Assembly: GCA_963698085.1 (NCBI GenBank)
Contig: OY969122.1
Coordinates: 1,178,001-1,242,000 of the forward strand
DNA: 64,000 nucleotides
Reading direction: 5' to 3'
Source of the DNA: VRUE01 sp963698085
GTDB taxonomy: Bacteria; Actinomycetota; Thermoleophilia; Solirubrobacterales; 70-9
Shown: piece after piece, positions 1 through 9,900 of the stretch
How the letters are laid out: each line of letters begins with the position of its first letter
Numbering within the stretch: position 1 is the stretch's first letter
Translations under genes and position numbers: made by a program
The notes under the pieces: model-generated
Databases searched by the model: none
Told to the model about the DNA's origin: nothing
The model's input: the letters and a program-made list of their open reading frames with translations, nothing else

Positions 1-7
1 CGACGCC

Positions 8-1501
8 GTGACCGGGGGAATCGTCGGTGGAGGGAACCCCGCTCAGGACGTGTGCAACACCGTCACCGGCGCGGTGGGCGGCAGCATCAAGAACCCCGTC
101 AGCGAGGCGCTGAAGGGCGTCCGCAACGGGATCTTCGAGGAGATCACGCAGTGGGTAAGCGACGGCGCGGCGTGGCTGATCGGGGAGGTGGTCAAGGGGA
201 TAGAGGAGAGCACGACGCCGCAGCTGACGGCGAAAGGGTTCCTTTCGCAGTACGCCAAGATGGCGGCGATTGCCGCCCTGCTGGCGATGGCGATGCTTCT
301 CTTGGCGGTGCTCGAGGGTGTCGCCCAGGGCAACGCCGGGATGCTGGTCCGGGTTGTCCTGGTCAATCTGCCGCTGGCGTTCATCGCGACGAGTGTCGGC
401 TATGTCGTGGTTCAGCTGCTCCTGGTGGCGACGGACGGTCTGTGCGACGCGATCTCGAGCACCGCTGGTCGAAATAGCCAGCAGTTCTTTCATGGGGCGA
501 TCAAAGGACTCAGCGACGTCGGTGGCGACGTCGGGGCGGCGACCGGGGGCGGTCCAGCCGGCGAAGCGGGAGGCAAGGTTGGGGCGCCCCTGTTCGTCAT
601 CTTCCTCGCGGCGCTCATCGGCGCGTTCGCCGCCTTCCTGGTGTGGCTGGAGCTAATCATGCGCGACGCCGCGGTCTACGTCGTGGCGCTGTTCATGCCC
701 TTTTCCCTGGCAGCGTCGATCTGGCCGCGGTGGATGGGGGCGCTGCGGCGGTCGGTCGAGTTGCTGTTGGTGGTGATCTCCTCGAAGTTCGTAATCGTCG
801 CGATCATCTCGATGGCGGCGGCGCTGCTCGCCGACGGCGGCGATGGGGTGGAGCCGATCTTGGCGGCGTCGGCGCTGATGCTGATCTCCTGCTTCGCCCC
901 CTTCGTCTTGATGAAGTTCGTGCCGTTTGCGGAGGGAGCGATGACGGCTGCATACAGTCGTCGCTCTGCTGCCGGAGGTGGGATCGGCGCTCTCCAGATG
1001 GCGAGCGACGTGGCGATCTTGCGGGGGATGGTCCGCTCGAACATGGGCGGCGGCGACTCGGGCGTGTCGATGTGGGACGCCGCCGGTGGTGGCGGTGGGA
1101 AAGGTGCGGGCCGACCTGGACCGGATCTCCCGCGGGGCGGCGGCGGTGCCGGTGGCAGCGGTGGCGGCGGTGTCGGTGGCGGTGCTGCGGGTGGTGGTGG
1201 CGGCGGTGCTGCCGCCGGTGGCGCAGCTGCGGGCGGTGCTGCGGGCGGTGGTGCGGGAGCGGCGGCAGCGGCGCCGGTGGCGGCACAGCGGGGAGCGCAG
1301 GCAGCAGGCAAGAAGCTAGAGCGCGCCGGGGGGAGCGGCCAGGGTCAGTCGGGCGACTCCGGGGCCGGTAGCGAGCGAAGTGGGAAGCCACCCGATCAAA
1401 GTCAGGGCTCAGGGGATAAGGGAGGCGGGAAGCAGTCGAGCGAAAAAATGCCGCGCCCGGCTCCTGACGGTCCAGGCCCGAAGCCGGAGGGATCCCGGTG
1501 A
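8..1501 (+). CDS. VirB6/TrbL-like conjugative channel membrane protein
   Basis: Predicted polytopic inner-membrane component of a type IV secretion channel (VirB6/TrbL role: DNA passage through the membrane). After about 85 polar residues there are several hydrophobic segments (roughly residues 85-145, 200-245, 255-315). The last ~150 residues are a Gly/Ala-rich and then charged low-complexity tail, probably cytoplasmic or periplasmic and disordered. The GTG at base 8 is only the first possible start in the window; the frame stays open to base 2, so the true start may lie further left. The stop overlaps the next gene by four bases, which indicates an operon with the three ATPase and partner genes downstream. 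Family assignment rests on topology and context, not on a catalytic motif. Confidence 0.7.
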   Translation: MTGGIVGGGNPAQDVCNTVTGAVGGSIKNPVSEALKGVRNGIFEEITQWVSDGAAWLIGEVVKGIEESTTPQLTAKGFLSQYAKMAAIAALLAMAMLLLAVLEGVAQGNAGMLVRVVLVNLPLAFIATSVGYVVVQLLLVATDGLCDAISSTAGRNSQQFFHGAIKGLSDVGGDVGAATGGGPAGEAGGKVGAPLFVIFLAALIGAFAAFLVWLELIMRDAAVYVVALFMPFSLAASIWPRWMGALRRSVELLLVVISSKFVIVAIISMAAALLADGGDGVEPILAASALMLISCFAPFVLMKFVPFAEGAMTAAYSRRSAAGGGIGALQMASDVAILRGMVRSNMGGGDSGVSMWDAAGGGGGKGAGRPGPDLPRGGGGAGGSGGGGVGGGAAGGGGGGAAAGGAAAGGAAGGGAGAAAAAPVAAQRGAQAAGKKLERAGGSGQGQSGDSGAGSERSGKPPDQSQGSGDKGGGKQSSEKMPRPAPDGPGPKPEGSR

Positions 1502-2991
1502 GCGAGCGGAGGTATCACTTTGGCCCGCTAGAGCAGCGTGCGGTCGTCGGCCCGCTGCGGATTGGTCAGGTCGTGATCGTCGCCGGCGGTGGGGTCCTGG
1601 GGCTGCTCGCTCTTTACTCGATGCGAAGCGCCGCGGGTGTGCTGGTTGGGTTGATCGCGCTCGTCGGGGCGGTCGCGGCGATCTGTGTGCCGATCGGGGG
1701 GCGCACGCCGGAGGAGTGGGCGCCGGTCGTGGGCCGGTGGGTGTGGCGTCGGCGTCGCGCTGAAGCCGGGTACCGATCGGCGTCGCCGGAAGCGGGCACG
1801 CGCCTCGGTGCTGATGGGGAGGCTCGAGAAGACGTGTCGTTGCCGCCGGCTCTTGAGGGGCTGACGATGTTGGAGGTTCCTTATGGCTCTGCGGAGGTCG
1901 GAGTCATTGAGGATCGTCGGCTCGGGACGTTCACGACGGCGATGGCGGTGCGGGCGACGTCGTTTGCACTGCGCGATGCCGGGGAGCAGGAAGCGGCACT
2001 TGCGGCGTGGGGCGAAGTGATTGCCAGCTGCGCTCGGGACGGGAGTCCAGTTCGCCGCCTGCAGTGGATCGAGCAGACCTTGCCTGGGGAAGGTGACGCG
2101 CTGGCGGCTCACTTCCAGTCGCAGCGGGATCGGGCTGTGCCGTTCGATTCGGATTTGGTCCGGTCCTACGTCGAGTTGGTCGAGACGGCGGCACCGCAGA
2201 CGATGGAGCACGAGATCCTGATCGCGCTGCAGGTCGACCAGCGGCGCGGCGCGCGCGAGCTTCGGCGTCTCGGCGGCGGCCGAGAGGGAGCCTGCGGGGT
2301 CTTGCTGAAGGAGGCGGAGAGCCTGGCCGAGCGGTTGACGGTTGCCGAGGTGGAGGTCTCAGGGCTACTGCGACCTCGGCAATACGCAGCGGTGATCCGC
2401 GACTCCTTCGATCCCTTTGGTCGGCAGTCGCGGTCGCGCTCGATACTCGGGCAGGAGGGCCGCGAGGGCGTTGACCCGGCACTGATGGGGCCCGTCGCAG
2501 ATGAGACGGGCTGGTCCTCTTACCGGACTGACTCGGCATTGCACGCGACGTACTGGATTTCGAGCTGGCCTCGCTCAGATGTCGGCCCGATGTTCATGGC
2601 GCCGTTGCTGATGCAGGCCGCCGCGCTGCGGACGGTCGCGGTGACGATGGAGCCGGTGCCGTACTCGGTGGCGATGCGTCGAGCGGAGGCCACGCAGACG
2701 GCTGAGATTGCCGAGGAGATCAACAGGAATCGGCAGGGCTTCGCCTCGACGGCGAGGATCAGGCGCAGGCAGCAAGCGGCTTCTCGACGGGAGGAGGAGC
2801 TTGCAGATGGTCACGCTGAGGTTCGTTGTGCCGGTTGGGTGCGAGCCTCGGGACGGCCGGAGGAGTTTGAGCACACCAAGAGCGCCGTCGAGCACGGGGC
2901 GCAACTGGCCCGGCTCGGACTGCAGCTGGCCTACGGAGAGCAGGACACGGCTTTCCCGAACACGCTGCCGATCTGCTGGGGGTTGAGGTGA
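1498..2991 (+). CDS. SCO6880-family type IV secretion protein
   Basis: Resembles the actinobacterial SCO6880 family, which combines a PrgI-like N-terminal membrane region with a VirB4-N-like soluble part. Two hydrophobic segments lie at about residues 22-65, followed by a long soluble region with no Walker motif. The N-terminal pattern (YHFGPLEQR, then the PrgI-type membrane pair) is typical of this family. It overlaps the VirB6-like gene by four bases and the VirB4-like ATPase gene by four bases, so translation is probably coupled. It likely forms the membrane platform on which the following ATPase works. Function is inferred from family and position. Confidence 0.75.
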   Translation: MSERRYHFGPLEQRAVVGPLRIGQVVIVAGGGVLGLLALYSMRSAAGVLVGLIALVGAVAAICVPIGGRTPEEWAPVVGRWVWRRRRAEAGYRSASPEAGTRLGADGEAREDVSLPPALEGLTMLEVPYGSAEVGVIEDRRLGTFTTAMAVRATSFALRDAGEQEAALAAWGEVIASCARDGSPVRRLQWIEQTLPGEGDALAAHFQSQRDRAVPFDSDLVRSYVELVETAAPQTMEHEILIALQVDQRRGARELRRLGGGREGACGVLLKEAESLAERLTVAEVEVSGLLRPRQYAAVIRDSFDPFGRQSRSRSILGQEGREGVDPALMGPVADETGWSSYRTDSALHATYWISSWPRSDVGPMFMAPLLMQAAALRTVAVTMEPVPYSVAMRRAEATQTAEIAEEINRNRQGFASTARIRRRQQAASRREEELADGHAEVRCAGWVRASGRPEEFEHTKSAVEHGAQLARLGLQLAYGEQDTAFPNTLPICWGLR

Positions 2992-4274
2992 GACGGCGGG
3001 CCGCAGATCGAGCGGGGCACTGTGGGACCACGGCGAACTTTCAGGCCGCGTGTCCGTTCCTGGCTGAAGGCGGCGCGGCTCCCCCCGGCGTCTACATCGG
3101 GCGCGATCTCTACGGCGGCGCATGGAGCTACGACCCCTGGACGCGGTGTCAAGCAGGGGCGTTGCCGGGGACGAACATGCTGATCCTCGGCGCGCTCAAC
3201 TACCGAAAGTCAACGCTGGCGAAGACGTACCTGTTCCGGCAAGTGCTGCACGGTCGGCAGGCGTGGGTGATCGACATCAAGGGCGAGTACTGGCCGCTGG
3301 CGAAGGCGCTCGGGGTCAAACCGATTCGACTGTTTCCGGGTGGTGGTGTTCGGCTGAACCCGTTGACTCCTCGAGGCGGACGGGAGGGGCAGCTGAAGCT
3401 CTTGCGATCCGTCGCGAAGGCCGCGCTGCGGAGGGAGCTGGAGCCGGAGGAGGATGCTGGTCTCCGGGTCGCGCTGGAGACGGTCGACGAGGAAGTGGGT
3501 GGCGACGGCGAGCCGACGTTGCCGATGGTGGTGGATGCGCTGCTTCACCCGCGCGACGCGATGGTGAGCGGGGTGTCAGCGACCTCGCCGGCGGACTTCG
3601 CCGAGGCGAATCGGCAGGTAGCTCTTGCCCTGCAGAGGCTTTGCGAGGGCGACCTGAAGGGCATGTTCGATGGCCCGACGACGGAGGGCTTGGACCTCGA
3701 CGCCTCCCTGGTCGTTCTGGACATGAGCGCGATCCCCGACACGGCGGCGCTCGGAATCCTGATGACCTGCGCCGCGGCCTGGCTGCAGGCGATTCTCCTA
3801 GAGCGAAAGGAGGCCGCGGAGTTCGAGGGCCGGGAGAGTCCCAAGCTGATCTTGGTGGTCGAGGAGGGCTGGCGGGTCACTGGAGACATTGGGATTGCCG
3901 AATGGCTCCAGTCGTGTTTCAAGTTGTGTCGGTCACTTGGCATTCAGGTGATCCTCATCATCCACCGGATTTCCGATCTCGGAGCGGCGGGCGCTGCGGG
4001 CTCGCGGGAGGCGAGAATTTGCGAGTCGTTGCTTGGCGATTCGGGGACGATCGTCATTCACCGGCAGCCGCCCGATCAGCAACCGCTCCTTCGCTCACGG
4101 GTCGGACTGAGCGAAGTCCTGGCGGAACTGACGACGACGCTCGGGCCTGGAGAAGCTGTGTGGGTCGTCGGGCCGGACTTCTCACTTGTCCGGCAACGGA
4201 GTTCTCAGATTGAGCGTGGGTTTGTCTACACGGACTGGCGCATGGTCGATGACAGCCACCGGGAGGCGGCCTGA
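2988..4274 (+). CDS. VirB4-like conjugation ATPase
   Basis: Predicted cytoplasmic ATPase that powers assembly and transport of the type IV secretion system. The nucleotide-binding loop is at residues 68-76 (GALNYRKST): it keeps the first Gly and the Lys-Ser but has Arg where the canonical GxxxxGK[ST] loop has the second Gly. A Walker-B-like stretch is LILVVEEGW near residue 285. The segment WVIDIKGEYWPLAKAL just after the loop is typical of VirB4/TraC ATPases. It overlaps the preceding gene and its stop abuts the coupling-protein start at 4274. The altered P-loop could be a real lineage feature or could lower ATP binding. Confidence 0.75.
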   Translation: MRRRAADRAGHCGTTANFQAACPFLAEGGAAPPGVYIGRDLYGGAWSYDPWTRCQAGALPGTNMLILGALNYRKSTLAKTYLFRQVLHGRQAWVIDIKGEYWPLAKALGVKPIRLFPGGGVRLNPLTPRGGREGQLKLLRSVAKAALRRELEPEEDAGLRVALETVDEEVGGDGEPTLPMVVDALLHPRDAMVSGVSATSPADFAEANRQVALALQRLCEGDLKGMFDGPTTEGLDLDASLVVLDMSAIPDTAALGILMTCAAAWLQAILLERKEAAEFEGRESPKLILVVEEGWRVTGDIGIAEWLQSCFKLCRSLGIQVILIIHRISDLGAAGAAGSREARICESLLGDSGTIVIHRQPPDQQPLLRSRVGLSEVLAELTTTLGPGEAVWVVGPDFSLVRQRSSQIERGFVYTDWRMVDDSHREAA

Positions 4275-5965
4275 TGTCGACGGAGAGTGGTCTGTACCTA
4301 AGCCTGGCGGCGCTTGTCGTCGGCTTGCTCGCGCTGATCTGGGCCTGGGGCACCGTGGCGGGGTTCCTGTTCGGGTCGGGTTGGGAGCCGGTACCGCCAA
4401 GCGTCCTCCTGGGCGTGGCGTTGCGGCTGCCATCGGAGCTCGGAGACCCCCGCGCGGCATGGCCGCAAGGCATCAAGGGTTCGCTGCCTGCGGCACCTGG
4501 CTTCTATGCGGCGGGCGTCCTGCTGCTCGTTGGCCTCGCGGGGATTGTGGTCGCAGCGGGGCGCCTCGCGGGCGGCTCCGACCTGCTGTCGCTGTCACGG
4601 CGGCGCCAACGCGCACCGGCGGCTAGGTGGGCAAACGGACGCGACCTCGCACGACTGTCGGTGCGACGGCGAGAGCCGACCCGCCTCACCCTGGGCCGAT
4701 CCGGACGACGCCTGCTCGCGGCGCGGGAACGCGAGTCGGTGATCGTCTTCGGACCCACCGGCACGCACAAGACCACGGGGCTGGCGATTCCGGCGCTGCT
4801 GGAATGGGAGGGGCCGGTCCTCGCTACGACCGTGAAGTCTGATCTGGTCGGAGTGACGCTCGCCAGGCGAGAAGCGCTCGGCGAAGTGATGATCTTCGAT
4901 CCCACGCAGGTGACCGGCCTGGCGACGGCGCGGGCAACGCCGCTTCATCGGGCGGCAACGTGGGCCGGGGCCCTCGAGGTCGCGCATTGGTTGGCGACTT
5001 CAGCGCGGAGCGGCGGCGGCGGATTGCACGACGCCGACTTCTGGTACGCCGCCGCCGAGAAGCTGCTGGGGCCGCTTCTCTTCGCCGCCGCCACCAGCAC
5101 ACGCACGATGGAGGCGGTCGTGAGCTGGCTGGATGAAGGCGCGGAGGCAATCGCGGTCGATGTCGAGGCGATCCTCTCCGACAGCGGCGAGAAGGCAGCG
5201 CTTCGCGCCTGGCGGGCGACCCAGAACCGCGAGGAGCGCCAGCGCTCCTCCATCTACACGACGGCCGAGATGATCGTCGCCGCGTTCGCTGATCCGCGGG
5301 TGATCGAGGAGACCTCAGACGCCGACTACACGCCGGCGCGGCTTCTCGACGGTGGCGCGAACACTCTCTATCTCTGCGCGCCTCGCCAGCAGCAGGACCG
5401 GCTACGGCCGCTGTTCGCGACGTTCGTGCAAGAACTGATGGCGGAGGTCGAGGCGCGGGAGCTGCGGACGCGGCGACCGCTCGATCCGCCCCTGCTCCTT
5501 CTGCTCGACGAGTGCGCCAACATCGCGCCGCCGCCTGGGCTTGACGAGATCGCGTCGACCGCGCGCGGTCTCGGCGCGCAGCTGTTGACGATCTTTCAGG
5601 ACCTCTCCCAGGTGCGGGCGCGGTGGGGAAATCGCGCCGACAGCATCGTCAACAACCACGGCGCAAAGGTGATCTGCATGGCGATCTCCGATACGCCCAC
5701 CCTCGAATATGTCTCCCGCCTTCTGGGCTCAGGCGAGTTTGAGCAGCGCTCGACTAGTACCAGCAGCGGCGAGCGCGGCCGTCATTCGGAGACCCACGGG
5801 GAGACCTATCGGGATCTCGCGCCGCCTAACTTCGTGCGCCAGCGCGAGCCAGGCACCGCTCTACTGATTGACGCGGAGCTTCCCCCTGCCCAGATCAAGC
5901 TTCGACCCTGGTATGAGGACCGCGTGCTGCAGAAGCTGCGGGACCCCGAGAGGAAACCCGCGTAG
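4274..5965 (+). CDS. VirD4/TraG-type coupling protein
   Basis: Type IV coupling protein that links the relaxase-DNA complex to the secretion channel. Two N-terminal membrane segments (about residues 8-34 and 78-97) precede a RecA-like ATPase domain. The Walker A is at residues 160-168 (GPTGTHKTT), with His in place of the glycine before Lys. A clear Walker B (LLLLLDECANIAP) is near residue 415. The C-terminal part matches the TraM-recognition (TraG/VirD4 C) layout. It is the last large gene of the block, and together with the upstream genes defines a conjugative transfer operon. The match to VirD4-like proteins is strong; substrate specificity is unknown. Confidence 0.85.
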   Translation: MSTESGLYLSLAALVVGLLALIWAWGTVAGFLFGSGWEPVPPSVLLGVALRLPSELGDPRAAWPQGIKGSLPAAPGFYAAGVLLLVGLAGIVVAAGRLAGGSDLLSLSRRRQRAPAARWANGRDLARLSVRRREPTRLTLGRSGRRLLAARERESVIVFGPTGTHKTTGLAIPALLEWEGPVLATTVKSDLVGVTLARREALGEVMIFDPTQVTGLATARATPLHRAATWAGALEVAHWLATSARSGGGGLHDADFWYAAAEKLLGPLLFAAATSTRTMEAVVSWLDEGAEAIAVDVEAILSDSGEKAALRAWRATQNREERQRSSIYTTAEMIVAAFADPRVIEETSDADYTPARLLDGGANTLYLCAPRQQQDRLRPLFATFVQELMAEVEARELRTRRPLDPPLLLLLDECANIAPPPGLDEIASTARGLGAQLLTIFQDLSQVRARWGNRADSIVNNHGAKVICMAISDTPTLEYVSRLLGSGEFEQRSTSTSSGERGRHSETHGETYRDLAPPNFVRQREPGTALLIDAELPPAQIKLRPWYEDRVLQKLRDPERKPA

Positions 5966-6261
5966 TGAAGGGCGACCATGAGGCAAGGGACGCGGGTTGG
6001 CTCTCCCTGGGCGAGGCGACCGTACCCCTGCGCGACAACGCCGAGCAGGAAGCTGAGCGAGAGCGAGCCGAGAGGCTATGCCTGATCGGGAAACCGCGTC
6101 GGACATGGAGAGGGCGACACGCCGTGCTCTGTGCTGCGCTACTCGCAGCCCTCCTCTTTCTTCTCGGCGAGCAAGCCAGCGCTCAAGGGCAACCACTCGG
6201 TTCCGTCAACCAGCCTATGCCTCCACCGAGCCTACTTGGTCAAGCCGGCCACAAAAAGTAG
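5965..6261 (+). CDS. Small membrane protein downstream of coupling protein
   Basis: 98 residues, GTG start overlapping the coupling-protein stop (TAGTG), so it is probably the last gene of the transfer operon. The N-terminal half is charged (many Glu/Arg). One hydrophobic segment lies at about residues 54-70 and is followed by a short Pro-rich tail. I do not recognise the family; an accessory role at the membrane in conjugation is possible from context only. Its 3' end overlaps the convergent small membrane gene by 30 bases. Confidence 0.5.
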   Translation: MKGDHEARDAGWLSLGEATVPLRDNAEQEAERERAERLCLIGKPRRTWRGRHAVLCAALLAALLFLLGEQASAQGQPLGSVNQPMPPPSLLGQAGHKK

Positions 6262-6471
6262 CTCGCCTATTACGGTGAGCGTAAGCAGGACCCCACCAAT
6301 CGCCAAGAGAACGGCTTTCGGTCGAAGTGCCTGCTCTCGTCGCCGCCTTGAGATTGACCTGACGGCAAGCCCAATCACGGCCACCAGAACTAGCGTTCCG
6401 ATGACTCCCCCGACTCCATAAGCGGTCGAGTCGGTGTCGACGGCGGCGGGCAATAGAGCAAGAATGGTCAC
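6232..6471 (-). CDS. Two-TM small membrane protein behind the RHS gene
   Basis: 79 residues, GTG start, two hydrophobic segments (about residues 18-38 and 51-75) separated by an Arg-rich loop (SISRRRREQ). It is in the same orientation as the large RHS gene and sits two genes downstream. Its base composition is AT-richer than the transfer operon, like the RHS gene. A role as an immunity protein for the RHS C-terminus is possible from position alone; no family is recognised. Confidence 0.5.
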   Translation of the reverse strand: MTILALLPAAVDTDSTAYGVGGVIGTLVLVAVIGLAVRSISRRRREQALRPKAVLLAIGGVLLTLTVIGELLFVAGLTK

Positions 6472-6560
6472 TTCGATGGTTTCTATCGGCTACGTAGTTC
6501 CGTGGCTTGAGCGAAGGCAACCCAGCGAAGCGCTACCGCTATCGCTGTTCGAAATCCCGT

Positions 6561-6944
6561 TCAATGAGCTGTCTCAGCTCCTGCTCGAACAAGCAGGTCT
6601 GCAGTTAACGTGGCCCCCACGAATATCATTACTGCCGCCCATCCTGGATCGGTGGCTCGCAGAAGCGTTGCCAAGACAAGAGTAATGGCACCTGCGGCTA
6701 ATGCGACCCTCGATGCACGAGCGGGGATCTGCTCCCAACTTGTTAGCACCCGACTCGTCCGCACCGCAGCCCGTCGACGCTGTAGTCCCACCAGGACTAG
6801 GAGAAATACAGTGCCGACGGCTCCTGCTGCGGACGCTGAGTCGATGAGTAAATACGTAGCCCTCATTGCAACGACTCCGCCAACCACCAGCAGCACTAAC
6901 CAAAGGCGGGGCAATGGTGCGCTTGCCTGGGGACTCGACCGCAC
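6561..6944 (-). CDS. Multi-TM membrane protein directly downstream of RHS (candidate immunity)
   Basis: 127 residues with about four hydrophobic segments (roughly residues 14-32, 38-54, 79-95 and 100-117). It starts only ten bases after the RHS stop codon on the same strand, the usual place for the immunity gene of an RHS polymorphic toxin. No sequence family is recognised. If the RHS C-terminus is toxic, a membrane-embedded immunity protein would imply an attack at the membrane. That is inference from gene order; translational coupling is likely given the spacing. Confidence 0.6.
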   Translation of the reverse strand: MRSSPQASAPLPRLWLVLLVVGGVVAMRATYLLIDSASAAGAVGTVFLLVLVGLQRRRAAVRTSRVLTSWEQIPARASRVALAAGAITLVLATLLRATDPGWAAVMIFVGATLTADLLVRAGAETAH

Positions 6945-6954
6945 AGCTCATACC

Positions 6955-9900
6955 TTAAGGAACTGGGTCTAGATCACGCGGTGGATTCTGATACCGCGGT
7001 GGGAGATCACGTGGGACCTGCGGCTTAATTCGAATTGGGAAGTACCGCAACGCAGGCGTGCCCCAAGCGGTTAGCGTGAAATCGCGGAACAGAGAACCAA
7101 ACTCGCTACTGAAGTTGTAAAGCAGCGAGCAAGTGTCGCTGGGTTCGGACTGTCCAAGGCCTTCACGGGCTAGCTGCGTGAGACCATGCGAAGCGCCATC
7201 ACCAAAGCCCGCGGCTGCCTCACTAACGGGGTCCGCAGCCTCGTCTGGAAGCAGGCAGAGCGCAAGCATTGGACCAGAAGCCGGCGAAGCACAGGGATCG
7301 TCCTCTTCGTCGCAATCGATAAAGCCAAGAACGCAGGCGCCCAGCCCACTAGGGTCAACGAAAGTCGTGGGATTGGCATTTCCATACAGGTAAGGCGTAT
7401 GCGTATGCGCTGCAAGTGGATCAATAGTTAGGAACTGCGCAGTCGACGGATCGTAGAACCTCGCGCGCAGGTATTGCAGGCCCGTCTCCGCATCGGTGAA
7501 TTGACCCGCAAATCCCATTGGGCTAGCCGTTTCTCCGGTGCTCCCTTCCAGCGCTCCATATGGCGCATAGCTGAAGGTCCCGGAAACGTTGCCGCTCGAA
7601 TCCGTTGCGAGCCGCGTACTGCCAAGTTGGTCGTGATGGAGATAAGTCGGTGCTTCTTCTGACGAGATCTGGGCGATCGGCAAGCCACTTGGCCCGTAGA
7701 TGTAGCTGTTCACATCATCGTTCAGAATAAGCGGGAGGTCGCCAGTCAAATCCCAGGTCAGATAGCGGGTAGTTAGGCCACTAGCTTGGGACGCAAGTAG
7801 ACCACTGCCGTCATAAGTGAAACTCTGATTGATCGCCGGCACTTCCCCTTCTTCAGGACGTGCAATCGAAAGCAGATGGCCTGCCTGGTCGTATTCGTAG
7901 GTGGTAGCGGGGCTGCCACTTGGGGCGGTTTCCACCCTTTGAGCGAGGTTGTCGTAGGTGTAACTCGCTTCGGTGCCGGTTTCAAGCTGGCTCGCTTTGT
8001 CGTACGTATAGGTCGTACCAGGAGCTTTAGTCAGGTTGTCGGCCAGGTCGTATTCGAAGCTTCCTTCTCCTGCTTCGATGAGTCGCTCATTTTCGTCATA
8101 GTCGAAAGCGACTTCTTCTGCGCCAGGCAAGCCAGTCTTACTTTCATTTTCGATCTGGCCCGCACTGTCGCGAATGTAGGAAAGCGCAGCAAGCGGTTCG
8201 CCGCCTTTCAGAAAGTTCGCTTCATCCATCCGACCAGCTCGGTCATAGCCGTACTCATCCACATTGTTGGTGCTGGCAGGGAACAGGGTTTCTTCTAGAT
8301 TGGAGTCGGCATCGTAGGTAAAGCTCGTCGTACCTCCAAGCCAGTCAGTGACTTTTTCGAGACGCCCGACTTCATCGAAGGTCCGAGAGATCGATTTACC
8401 GTTGGGGTAGGTGATTCCGGTGAGCTGTTCCCCGACGTTGTAGTCGTAGTCCACGACATCCCCGTGGCCGTTTTCACTTTCGGTCAACCGCCCGAGCTCG
8501 TCGTAGACAAAAGCGGATTCACCGCTTCCATCCACCATGCTCGTCAGGTTGCCATCGGGGTCATAGTCCATATCGACATTGGGAGTCGTTTCATCCGAGT
8601 AGGTGACTTCAACAAGTTGATCCGCTTTGTCGTAGACGAAGCTGGTTTTCTCTTCGTCTGCGTCAATCACAGCTTCGAGATTTCCCGCATCATCGAATTC
8701 CTGCTCCGTTTTCCGGCTCAGAGGATCGATGATTTCGATGGGCTGCCCAAGAATGTTGCGGACATAGGTCGTCGTCTCTTCGTTTGGCTCAGTCTGGCTG
8801 ATGATGTTGCCTGCACCGTCATATTCCGTTTCGCGGATTGCTTCGTTGGGCTTTTCGACTTTCGTCCGCTCATTGACAGCGTTGTAGAAGTACGTCGTGG
8901 TGTGACCATTGCCATTCGTTTCCGTTTCGACGTTGCCATTTCCGTCGTAGGTGTATTCAACGGAGCTGCCGAGCGGGTCAGTAACTTTCAGTGGTCGCCC
9001 TTGCGGATCACGTTCGAAGGACGTCGTAAATTTCGACGGTTCGGCGCCTTCCGCATTTCCGCGGGGACTCACAACGGCTTCTAGGTCCGAGTTTTTGTCG
9101 TATTCGAAGGTGCGGACATTGCCTTCCGGATCTATCTCGGCCGTGCGATCCCCTTGTGCGTTGTGTCCAAAGAGCCAGACCCCTTCCAGAGGATCAGTAA
9201 TGGATTCCAACTGGCCGAGTTCGTCGTAACTGAAAACCACCGTCTGAGTGGTTTCTTCAGGCCCCAGTTTAGAAATGCTTTCAGGATTGCCGTTCGCATC
9301 GCGTTCGATCGTCGTCGTCTCCCCGCCTGGGGTCGTCAACGACAAGACGTCATGGGTTCCGTTGTAGGTCCATTTCGTTTCATTGCCTTCAGCGTCTTTT
9401 TCGCTTTTTCGATTGCCGCTAGCGTCATAGGTGTAAGTCGTGGCATGACCATTGCCATCGGTTGCGCTGAGAAGATGACCTGCGCTGTCATACGTGAATT
9501 TTTCAGTCGTAGAGTCAGGGGTGCCAAAGCCACGCGTGATCGAGTATGGCTGGTTGTTGCTCGTGAACCACTGATCCGAGACCGCGCCAGTAGCTTCGTT
9601 GGTCACCTTCGTATGGAAGGACGCGTATTCGAATTTAAGCGTCCTACTAGCCGGGTCAGTCTGGGAAGTGACTCTGTGTGAGCCGTCATAAACGTTAGTG
9701 GTTTTCCCACCACGCCCGTCAAACATTTCCGTTATACGGCGCGAGGCATCATATTTGTATTGCCAGCGCGGACTTTCTTTACCGGGAAGGGTGACGGATT
9801 GCAGTTTTTTACTTTCGTAAGCGTATTCGACCACGTTGCCCATCGGGTCTTCAGCGCTTTTGACCGTCCCTTCCCCGTTGTACGCGAGAGTGATTTTTCT

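Noticed and set aside
676..1391. Pro/His/Arg-rich minus-strand frames over the Gly/Ala-rich tail of the VirB6-like gene
   Set aside because: Low-complexity antisense artefacts.
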